In this document: in pieces, positions 1 to 4,337 of the stretch | Numbering within the stretch: position 1 is the first letter of the stretch | How the letters are laid out: every line of letters starts with the position of its first letter | Source: Planctomycetaceae bacterium | Lineage (GTDB): Bacteria > Planctomycetota > Planctomycetia > Pirellulales > Pirellulaceae | NCBI GenBank assembly: GCA_003455945.1 | Contig: DMPQ01000217.1 | Location: forward strand, 212 to 5,416 | Direction: 5' to 3' | DNA: 5,205 nucleotides | Made by a program: the position numbers and the translations under genes | The notes under the pieces: generated by a model | Databases searched by the model: none | What the model saw: only the letters and a program-made list of their open reading frames with translations | Told to the model about the DNA's origin: nothing

Positions 1-552
1 GATCGTCGAACCGGTTCCGACGAGAACCACGGTCGCGCCCGGCAACGTCAACCCGATCATCGCCGCGAGCTGAGCCACGAGCGAGCGCTGATACCCCGAG
101 ACGGAGAGCCACAGTCCGACCGACGCCACCGCGAGACAGATCGCCAACGCGACTCTCACGGCCGAGGATCCCCCGGCAAACGCGGCGAGCCCCGCGACCA
201 GCACGATCGCCGCTCCCGCCACACCCGTCGGGATGGCCCGCGGAGTCGCCTGACGCACTCGGCGCCCGCGCCGGAGTGTCGCGATCATCAGCGACTCGTG
301 CGACAGGAACGCGGCAATCGCCGACGTCGCGATCGCCCAGGCGACCCAAGAGGTGCCGCCGACGGCCAGCGCCACGAGCATCGGTACCGCCAGAATCCCA
401 TAGGCCCCATGTTCCTTGGGCCAAAGACTCGCCGGCCGAGCGGCCGCTGCGCCCGGCGAGGCATCGTCGACCGAAGCGTCGTCGACCGCATCGTCCGCGA
501 CCGTCGGACTTTCGAGCGACGGTCGATGCGGTGCGCCATGTCGACGGTTCAT
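1..552 (-). CDS. YwiC-like membrane protein (3' end outside window)
   Basis: Reading the minus strand from the ATG at 552 gives 184 codons with no stop, so the gene continues beyond base 1. An Asp/Ala-rich, probably disordered N-terminus (residues 1-42) precedes WPKEHGAYGILAVPMLVAL (44-62). This matches the conserved opening of the YwiC-like family, whose members share a KEHGA motif at the start of the first membrane helix. FLSHESL follows at 82-88, then a basic loop (RRGRRVRQ, 94-101). Hydrophobic stretches at about 52-66, 68-83, 108-128, 131-151 and 158-180 indicate several transmembrane helices. The start codon overlaps the ric stop codon as ATGA, so translation is probably coupled to ric and both share one mRNA. 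The biochemical role of YwiC-like proteins is not established. In Bacillus subtilis ywiC lies near nitrate-respiration genes, and here it sits with a RIC protein, which hints at nitrosative stress or denitrification. Family assignment is fairly sure; function is inference only. Confidence 0.78.
   Translation of the reverse strand, partial: MNRRHGAPHRPSLESPTVADDAVDDASVDDASPGAAAARPASLWPKEHGAYGILAVPMLVALAVGGTSWVAWAIATSAIAAFLSHESLMIATLRRGRRVRQATPRAIPTGVAGAAIVLVAGLAAFAGGSSAVRVALAICLAVASVGLWLSVSGYQRSLVAQLAAMIGLTLPGATVVLVGTGSTI
457..501 (-). repeat. 15-bp tandem repeat inside the ywiC-like gene
   Basis: Three consecutive 15-bp units lie at 457-471, 472-486 and 487-501. The first two match at 13 of 15 positions and the third is more diverged. 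They encode the Asp/Ala run ADDAVDDASVDDAS (residues 19-32) ahead of the first membrane helix. The unit is a multiple of three, so gain or loss of copies keeps the frame. This is seen directly; a functional role is unknown. Confidence 0.6.
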
Positions 553-1301
553 CGCACCGACTCGACGGCGCTCGGCGATCCGTCGCTCGGCATGGCTCGT
601 TCGAGCGCCAGCGGGAAGAGCAGATGGTTCTCCTTGTGGATATGCCGATGCAGATCGGCCTCCAGCTCGCGAAGTCCGTCGAGCAGCGCCCGATAGGTGT
701 TGCAGCCTCCGGGAGGGAGTTGGTAGCCGTGGGTGATCGACCGCAGTTCGGCGAGCAGTGCTCCCGCTTCCTCGTGCTCGTGCTCCATCATCCGGATCGG
801 ATGATCGACCGTTCCGAACGGAAACGATCCCACCTCATCGCCTCGGTCGATCGCACGAATCGCCGGGAACAGGATCATCTCTTCCTTCATCAGATGCGGC
901 ATCAGTTCGCCGACGAGCGCCCGGAAGAGCTCCGCCAGTCGCACCAGACTCGGATGCCGCTCGCCATGTGCCGCGACGACCTTGACGACCAACCCTTCCA
1001 GACGCGGTAGCTCCCGCTTCAGATAGTCGTGATGCGTCGCGACGATCGAATCGCAGAGTTGGGTCAGGGTCAGCCCCAGCGCCGCCGGTTCATCGTCCGT
1101 CGATGCTTCCTTCGTTCCGGCCTCGGCCAGTTCGGCCATGACCGCTCCGAGATCGATTCCGATCCGATCGCAGGCCTCTCCCAGACGCTGCTTGCCGCCG
1201 CAGCAGTAGTCGATTCCGTACTTCTCGAAGACGCGCGAGGTGGCAGGCCGCCGTGCGACCCAATCGCCGACTCGGTCGTCCGGCGTCATGATGGCGTTCA
1301 T
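549..1301 (-). CDS. ric: RIC family iron-sulfur cluster repair di-iron protein (ScdA/YtfE/DnrN)
   Basis: A 250-residue cytoplasmic protein of the usual RIC length. Residues 9-40 form the ScdA_N (DUF542) domain, with [20 protein letters not shown] followed by DYCCGG and the paired cysteines C33-C34. Residues 85-235 form the hemerythrin-like four-helix domain. By comparison with E. coli YtfE (H84, H129, E133, H160, H204, E208) the di-iron ligands are H91, H136, E140, H176, H220 and E224, seen in [21 protein letters not shown] and [16 protein letters not shown] proteins help repair iron-sulfur clusters damaged by nitric oxide or peroxide; iron donation and NO reduction have both been proposed. 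The ATG at 1301 is chosen because AGGAG lies 9 bases upstream and the product begins just before the DUF542 motif; the frame stays open further upstream, but that part lies in the promoter region. The stop overlaps the ywiC-like start. All metal ligands are intact. Confidence 0.95.
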   Translation of the reverse strand: MNAIMTPDDRVGDWVARRPATSRVFEKYGIDYCCGGKQRLGEACDRIGIDLGAVMAELAEAGTKEASTDDEPAALGLTLTQLCDSIVATHHDYLKRELPRLEGLVVKVVAAHGERHPSLVRLAELFRALVGELMPHLMKEEMILFPAIRAIDRGDEVGSFPFGTVDHPIRMMEHEHEEAGALLAELRSITHGYQLPPGGCNTYRALLDGLRELEADLHRHIHKENHLLFPLALERAMPSDGSPSAVESVR

Positions 1302-1310
1302 CGTTCGGTT

Positions 1311-1315
1311 CTCCT
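1311..1315 (-). promoter_or_regulatory. Ribosome binding site of ric
   Basis: AGGAG on the minus strand, 9 bases before the ATG at 1301, fixes this start for ric. Its GGAG can pair with a CTCC four bases upstream (inverted repeat 1311-1322, loop TGTC on the plus strand), so a small 4-bp hairpin could partly mask it. Confidence 0.7.
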
Positions 1316-1332
1316 GTCGGAGCGTGCGGGAC

Positions 1333-1383
1333 GATCGCTCCCGGACGATCCCGCTCGTTGCGGTACGACGCCGGGAGCCGATC
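1333..1383 (-). promoter_or_regulatory. Stem-loop in the presumed 5' leader of ric
   Basis: GATCGCTCCCGG (1333-1344) and CCGGGAGCCGATC (1371-1383) are complementary over 12 base pairs with one bulged base, around a 26-base loop. In the ric transcript the stem would end about 17 bases before the ribosome binding site. There is no T-tract after it, so it does not look like an intrinsic terminator. It could stabilise the leader, act post-transcriptionally, or be a DNA-level protein site. The inverted repeat is seen directly; its role is inference. Confidence 0.45.
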
Positions 1384-1397
1384 GATTCTGACATGCC

Positions 1398-1426
1398 AAG
1401 GTATGGAATTGATTCGGACACGTCAA
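1398..1426 (-). promoter_or_regulatory. Possible sigma70-like promoter for ric-ywiC
   Basis: On the minus strand TTGACG (1426-1421, 5 of 6 to the -35 consensus) is followed after 17 bases by TACCTT (1403-1398, 3 of 6 to the -10 consensus). The start of transcription would fall near 1391, giving a leader of about 90 bases that includes the stem-loop. The -35 lies in one direct repeat and the -10 in the other, so a protein on the repeats would block it. Weak -10; tentative. Confidence 0.3.
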
Positions 1427-1436
1427 GATGTAGGAT
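1409..1436 (+). promoter_or_regulatory. Possible sigma70-like promoter for rrf2
   Basis: TTGATT (1409-1414) and TAGGAT (1431-1436), spaced by 16 bases, each match the sigma70 consensus at 4 of 6 positions. Transcription would start near 1443, about 25 bases before the rrf2 ATG. The second direct repeat covers the spacer and the -10, the classic position for autorepression. Motifs are seen; promoter activity is inference. Confidence 0.35.
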
Positions 1437-1467
1437 TGAGGGGAACTCGACGCGAAAGGAACGGGGC

Positions 1468-1944
1468 ATGATCTCGAAGACGGCGGAATACGGATTGCGA
1501 GCGGTCACTTGCCTGGCAGCCGAAGCGGGCACCGCCCTCTCGGCCGATCTGCTCGCCGAACGGACCAAGGTCCCGCGCCGTTACCTGACTCGCGTCCTGC
1601 AGGATCTGGTCGCTGCCGGAGTCGTGACGTCGCGGAGCGGGCCGCGAGGGGGCTATCTGCTGGCCGACGGAACGATCGATCGCTCGATCCTCGATGTCCT
1701 GGCAGCGGTCGCGCCGATCGAGCGGATCACCTCATGCCCGCTCGGCATCGGCGCCCACAAGTCGCTCTGCCCGCTGCATCGCGAACTCGATCGCGCCTAC
1801 GCGGCGACCGAGGCGGCTCTGGCGGCGGTGACCATTCGGCAACTCGTGACCAGCACCGATCCGATCACCCCGCTCTGCGCACCGGGGCGACGCACGAAAT
1901 CGACGGTCGCACAAGGCAAGACCGCACAAGGCAAGAAGGGCTGA
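1468..1944 (+). CDS. Rrf2 family transcriptional regulator (NsrR/IscR-like, middle Cys missing)
   Basis: A 158-residue cytoplasmic DNA-binding protein, typical for the family. The N-terminal winged helix-turn-helix shows [17 protein letters not shown] (1-17), the recognition-helix region [19 protein letters not shown] (35-53) and the wing [11 protein letters not shown] (56-66). Rrf2 proteins that carry an iron-sulfur cluster use three Cys in a loop, spaced like C-x4/5-C-x5-C. Here C90 and C101 occupy the outer positions, followed by PLH with H104, as in IscR where a His also binds. The middle position holds Gly-Ala-His (95-97), with no Cys. Other cysteines are C15 and C137; E7 is where some family members supply an acidic ligand. 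AAAGGA ends 7 bases before the ATG at 1468. A basic tail (139-158) carries a small internal repeat. Divergent from ric, so probably its regulator and NO- or redox-responsive; which subtype (NsrR, IscR, other) cannot be decided from sequence. Confidence 0.88.
   Translation: MISKTAEYGLRAVTCLAAEAGTALSADLLAERTKVPRRYLTRVLQDLVAAGVVTSRSGPRGGYLLADGTIDRSILDVLAAVAPIERITSCPLGIGAHKSLCPLHRELDRAYAATEAALAAVTIRQLVTSTDPITPLCAPGRRTKSTVAQGKTAQGKKG
1909..1938 (+). repeat. 15-bp tandem repeat in the rrf2 C-terminal tail
   Basis: GCACAAGGCAAGACC (1909-1923) is followed directly by GCACAAGGCAAGAAG (1924-1938), matching at 13 of 15 positions. It encodes the repeated AQGK of the Lys-rich C-terminus ([13 protein letters not shown]) just before the stop. 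Probably a recent in-frame duplication. Confidence 0.65.
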
Positions 1945-1954
1945 CCGAGGGAGT

Positions 1955-2079
1955 CGAACGTGGCCCCGGGCACTCCGTGCCCGAGGTCGGGTGGACTCCG
2001 ATCCCGTTCACGCTGCGAGGCGTCTTCGGCAGCGCACCGAAACCCTGCCTCGGCCACGGAGTGGCCGGGCCCACTTCAG
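1955..2079. repeat. BIME-like 125-bp palindromic element, copy 1
   Basis: First of two direct copies (the other lies 227 bp downstream), about 91% identical without gaps. It consists of two inverted arms around a core. The left arm has hairpin CGGGCAC-TCC-GTGCCCG (1967-1983) and the right arm CGGCCAC-GGA-GTGGCCG (2052-2068). The outer ends GTGGCCCCGGGCAC and GTGGCCGGGCCCAC are imperfect terminal inverted repeats (12 of 14). Reverse-complementing the left arm gives 24 of 29 matches to the right arm, and two of the mismatches form a compensatory stem pair. It begins 10 bases after the rrf2 stop in a convergent gap, a typical position for REP/BIME elements. It carries no gene. Confidence 0.75.
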
Positions 2080-2101
2080 AGCCTCGGCCCTGCCGTTGGC
2101 C

Positions 2102-2119
2102 CGCGTCGTCCCCGACGCG
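2102..2119. repeat. Perfect 7-bp inverted repeat between the two elements
   Basis: CGCGTCG-TCCC-CGACGCG forms a 7-bp stem with a four-base loop in the 102-bp spacer (2080-2181) that separates the two BIME-like copies. A second dyad, TGCGAT ... ATCGCA (2157-2178), encloses CGACGTCG. No T-run follows either, so they are not canonical terminators, though the whole gap may still stop transcription from both convergent genes. Confidence 0.45.
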
Positions 2120-2181
2120 CGGCAGTGCGACAACGGGCGCTCTCAAAGCCGGAAATTGCGATCGACGTCGACATCGCACCG

Positions 2182-2306
2182 CGAACGTGGCCCCGGGCAC
2201 TCCGTGCCCGAGGTCGGGTGGACTCCGATTCCGCTCACGCTGCGAGGCTCTTTCGGCAGCGCCACGAAACCCTGCCTCGGCCACACTGTGGCCGGGCCCA
2301 CGTCAG
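2182..2306. repeat. BIME-like 125-bp palindromic element, copy 2
   Basis: Same length and orientation as copy 1 with about 11 substitutions. Left hairpin CGGGCAC-TCC-GTGCCCG (2194-2210) is unchanged. The right hairpin (2279-2295) keeps its stem CGGCCAC/GTGGCCG, but the loop changes from GGA to ACT, so substitutions fall in loop and core rather than in stems. Its last bases (GTCAG) run into the stop codon of the cupin gene (2303-2305). Conserved stems with drifting loops suggest selection on structure or recognition of the palindrome. Confidence 0.75.
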
Positions 2307-2791
2307 CGAGACGCCTCGTACTCGGCATCCGAGACCGGTTCGAGCCAATCGGCCGTTCGGCCGTCGAGCGCCTCGTGAACGGCCAGATGCGAGAACTCCT
2401 CTTCCGGCCCGGCACCGTGCCAATGCTTGACTCCTGGAGGGAACCAGATGACATCGCCGACGCCGACCTCTCGAATCGGCTCGCCCCAGACCTGAACCCG
2501 TCCTCGTCCGCGCGTGACGATCAGCGTCTGGCCGAGCGGATGAGTGTGCCAAGCCGTGCGAGCCCGAGTGGCGAAACGGACCATCACTCCGGCCGCCCGA
2601 GCCGGCGGATGCGGCTCGAACAACGGCTCCAACGTCACCTCGCCCGTAAACCACTCCGGCGAACCCGTCTTCGTCGGACGAGCGTTCTGAGGGCGAATCT
2701 CCATCTCCATCACCGTCTCCTGCGGCACCGTTCCATCGTCGAACCCGAGTCCCTGCAGCGGGCGCATGCACTTTCGCATCGAATGGTCCAT
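2303..2791 (-). CDS. Cupin domain protein
   Basis: A 162-residue protein from the ATG at 2791, or 135 residues from the ATG at 2710. Counting from 2710, the single conserved beta-barrel cupin domain spans about residues 15-125. EWFTGEVTLEPLF opens it, cupin motif 1 is TAWHTHPLGQTLIVTRGRGRV with likely metal ligands H55, H57 and Q61, and motif 2 is GDVIWFPPGVKHWHG with H96 or H98. It ends with LDGRTADWLEPVSDAEY, typical of small soluble bacterial cupins whose members are often named only by domain. The reaction and substrate are unknown. The longer start has the stronger ribosome binding site and coding-like third positions throughout, but the shorter one also has a good site and begins nearer the conserved fold. 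Divergent from the peroxidase gene, convergent with rrf2. The stop codon lies inside the end of a palindromic repeat. Confidence 0.88.
   Translation of the reverse strand: MDHSMRKCMRPLQGLGFDDGTVPQETVMEMEIRPQNARPTKTGSPEWFTGEVTLEPLFEPHPPARAAGVMVRFATRARTAWHTHPLGQTLIVTRGRGRVQVWGEPIREVGVGDVIWFPPGVKHWHGAGPEEEFSHLAVHEALDGRTADWLEPVSDAEYEASR
2717..2721 (-). promoter_or_regulatory. Internal ribosome binding site for the short cupin form
   Basis: AGGAG lies 6 bases before the in-frame ATG at 2710 of the cupin gene. With the upstream AAGGAGG at 2808-2802 it leaves two credible starts, so two protein forms are possible. Confidence 0.45.
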
Positions 2792-2801
2792 TCTGTCGAG
2801 T

Positions 2802-2808
2802 CCTCCTT
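2802..2808 (-). promoter_or_regulatory. Strong Shine-Dalgarno before the long cupin start
   Basis: AAGGAGG on the minus strand, 10 bases before the ATG at 2791, is nearly a full complement of the 16S rRNA tail. It is the main reason to prefer the longer cupin form beginning MDHSMRKCMRPL. Confidence 0.6.
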
Positions 2809-3142
2809 GCGGTCGTACCCGACCCTTCGATCGCGCCCCACTAACCAGTCGAATTCCGAGTCGAACGATGCCATGCGGTTCCCTGGAATCGCCGCACGAG
2901 CCGCTCGTCGAGCAGCTGTTCTGCGATGTCTTCGCGCGGCCGAAAGGAGCGGACAAAGGGAGCATCGTCGGCACTCTGGTGAGCGACGAAGTTCGCCCGA
3001 GAGTCGACGACTCATGTCCGAAAGCCGAGCGCTGACCGGCTTCCGTCGTGCAGCCACCGTTTCAGGCGGCGTCGCATCGCGAATCGCCTTTCTCTACGCT
3101 TGAGTGTCCGACCGCAACGCACGACTCCGAGACGAGGTACCG
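2809..3142. other. Divergent intergenic region between cupin and peroxidase genes
   Basis: No convincing gene is seen in this gap. Short open frames exist, for example 55 codons on the plus strand from 2868 to 3035, but none has a good ribosome binding site or recognisable product. The stretch should carry promoters for both flanking genes, yet no clear -35/-10 pair stands out. Two symmetric sites could be operators: GGTTCCCTGGAATC (2877-2890, one imperfect pair) and GAGTCG-A-CGACTC (3001-3013, perfect). Neither resembles the candidate operators upstream of ric. Confidence 0.45.
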
Positions 3143-4258
3143 ATGTTCCGATTCGACTCCCATCGCAGTCGTCCGCAGCGGCTCGCGTTGCTGCACTTGG
3201 TCATCGCGGTCTCGACGGCGTGTCCGCTGTCCGCACAGCAGGCCGAGACGATCGACGAGTTGCGTCGCGAAGCGGCCGCGGTCTTCGGGAAACTGGAACC
3301 GGTCGACCCGGCGCGACTCGACGAGCCGATCGTCCGCCTCGGCCGGCGTCTCTTCTGGGACGAGCGACTTTCCGCTTCCGGTACCGTCGCGTGCGGCAGT
3401 TGCCATCAGCCGCAGGATTGGGGAGCCGACTCGCGGCGGTTCTCGATCGATGCGCGAGGCAAGTCGACCGCACGCCATTCCCAGACGGTGCTCAATGCCC
3501 TCCGGCAACCTTCGCTCCGCTGGACCGGTGATCGACGATCCGGAGCCCATCAGGCCGAGCGGTCGTTGACCGGATCGATGGGCTTCGATGCGGCCGACGA
3601 AGTCATCCCGAAGCTGATCGAGTTCGGATACGAAGCGGATTTTGCCGCCTCCTTTCCGGACGATCCCTCTCCCCTGACGCCGGCTCGCTATGCCGCTGCG
3701 ATCGAAGCATACGAAGCGACGCTCGTCACTCCTGCTCCGTTCGATCGCTTTCTCGACGGCGATCCCGCCTCGCTCGATCCGATCGCGCGACAAGGCCTGC
3801 GTCTCTTTCTGGATCGCGGCTGTGCCGATTGCCACTCGGGGCCCCTTCTCGGCGGCACGTCGCTCGAACGCTTCGGCCTCCATCAGGACTTTCGCGAGCT
3901 GACCGGTTCCGAGCCCGGCGACACCGGACTGGCGATGACGACCAAGAACGAGGCGGACCGCGACAAGTTCCGAGTCGCGATGCTGCGCAACATCGCTCGC
4001 ACCGCTCCCTACTTTCACGACGGTTCGGTCGAGAGCCTGGAGCGAGCGGTGCAGGTCATGGCCGCGACGCAGCTCGACGCCCCGCTCGGCGATGACGAGA
4101 CGGCGGCGATCGTCCGGTTTCTCGAAACGCTCACCGGCGAGCTGCCGACGAACTACGCCCCGCCGAGTGCGTTGCCGAACGACGATGCCGACGTTCCGCC
4201 GACTTCCGACCGTTCCGACGATTCGGACGCCAGCGACCGGCGCTCCGATCGGCGCTGA
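3143..4258 (+). CDS. Exported di-haem cytochrome c peroxidase family protein (CcpA/MauG superfamily)
   Basis: A 371-residue protein. Residues 1-32 look like a Sec signal peptide: basic RSRPQR, hydrophobic LALLHLVIAVSTA, probable cleavage after LSAQ, so it acts outside the cytoplasmic membrane. Two c-type haem sites are present: C84-G-S-C87-H88 after LGRRLFWDERLS, and C227-A-D-C230-H231. Family landmarks are TVLNAL (115-120), RWTGDR (126-131), FRVAMLRNIARTAPYFHDGS (277-295) and VMAATQLDAPL (305-315); M306 is the likely distal ligand of the C-terminal haem, as M275 in Pseudomonas CCP. The enzymes reduce hydrogen peroxide with electrons from cytochromes or cupredoxins, though relatives such as MauG oxidise other substrates. 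No His sits where Pseudomonas has H71. The Asp/Ser/Arg tail (346-371) looks disordered. GAGG 5 bases before the ATG at 3143 and the signal peptide favour this start over the GTG at 3104. Confidence 0.92.
   Translation: MFRFDSHRSRPQRLALLHLVIAVSTACPLSAQQAETIDELRREAAAVFGKLEPVDPARLDEPIVRLGRRLFWDERLSASGTVACGSCHQPQDWGADSRRFSIDARGKSTARHSQTVLNALRQPSLRWTGDRRSGAHQAERSLTGSMGFDAADEVIPKLIEFGYEADFAASFPDDPSPLTPARYAAAIEAYEATLVTPAPFDRFLDGDPASLDPIARQGLRLFLDRGCADCHSGPLLGGTSLERFGLHQDFRELTGSEPGDTGLAMTTKNEADRDKFRVAMLRNIARTAPYFHDGSVESLERAVQVMAATQLDAPLGDDETAAIVRFLETLTGELPTNYAPPSALPNDDADVPPTSDRSDDSDASDRRSDRR
4205..4255 (+). repeat. SD-rich tandem repeats in the peroxidase C-terminal tail
   Basis: The last 17 codons read SDR-SDD-SDA-SDRR-SDRR, built from repeated TCCGAC-type units. 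The final two 12-base units, AGCGACCGGCGC and TCCGATCGGCGC, are close copies. The tail is acidic then basic, and lies after the last conserved peroxidase segment, so it is probably dispensable for the fold. Confidence 0.5.
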
Positions 4259-4289
4259 TCCGAATCGTCCTCGCGGAATCGCTGATCGC

Positions 4290-4337
4290 GAGCGACTGCC
4301 CGGTGCCGCCTGACCAGGCCCGGCGAGCTCGTCGCTC
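4290..4337. terminator. Possible structured region between convergent genes
   Basis: GAGCGAC (4290-4296) and GTCGCTC (4331-4337) are perfectly complementary and enclose a GC-rich stretch with an inner GCCTG-AC-CAGGC hairpin (4308-4319). The gap between the peroxidase stop and the stop of the gene on the other strand is only 77 bases, so a two-way terminator is expected here. There is no T-run, and the right arm overlaps the stop codon of the CBS protein. Weak call. Confidence 0.25.

Larger units (their letters stand above)
1390..1439. promoter_or_regulatory. Two direct repeats with dyads: candidate Rrf2 operators
   Basis: Two 23-bp direct repeats lie at 1390-1412 and 1417-1439, 27 bp apart start to start, identical at 17 of 23 positions. 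They open GACATGCCAAGG and GACACGTCAAGA and both end in ATTGA. Each has its own dyad around a central AA: CATGCC-AA-GGTATG in the first and ACGTC-AA-GATGT in the second. Differences between copies keep the symmetry (CC/GG becomes TC/GA). The second copy contains AAGATGTA, close to the published NsrR half-site of enteric bacteria. The region is more AT-rich than its surroundings and lies between divergent ric and rrf2. Binding by the adjacent Rrf2 protein is inference. Confidence 0.6.

Noticed and set aside
329..336. GCGATCGC, the HIP1 octamer of cyanobacteria
   Set aside because: Only one copy was noticed; GATC-rich hexamers here follow from GC-rich codon use.
276..1010. Plus-strand frame of 244 codons opposite ric and the ywiC-like gene
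   Set aside because: It is antisense to RIC with its full set of metal ligands; the product is Arg/Pro-rich and has no recognisable domain.
1302..1568. Longer ric start at 1568
   Set aside because: The extra 89 codons would cover the promoter region and the start of rrf2; the ATG at 1301 has a proper ribosome binding site and fits the family length.
1797..2284. Minus-strand frames beginning MAEAGF in each palindromic repeat
   Set aside because: The near-identical starts come from the duplicated 125-bp element, not from a gene family. Neither has a ribosome binding site, and both run into rrf2 or the gap.
1955..2306. CRISPR array
   Set aside because: Only two 125-bp copies with a 102-bp spacer, internally palindromic, and no cas genes.
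1991..3103. Plus-strand open frame of 370 codons across the repeats and the cupin gene
   Set aside because: It runs through both palindromic elements and antisense to the cupin gene. The product is low-complexity and Arg/Ser-rich.
3218..3223. Lipoprotein signal in the peroxidase (Cys at residue 27)
   Set aside because: The residues before the Cys (VSTAC) do not form a good lipobox; a standard Sec cleavage after LSAQ fits better.
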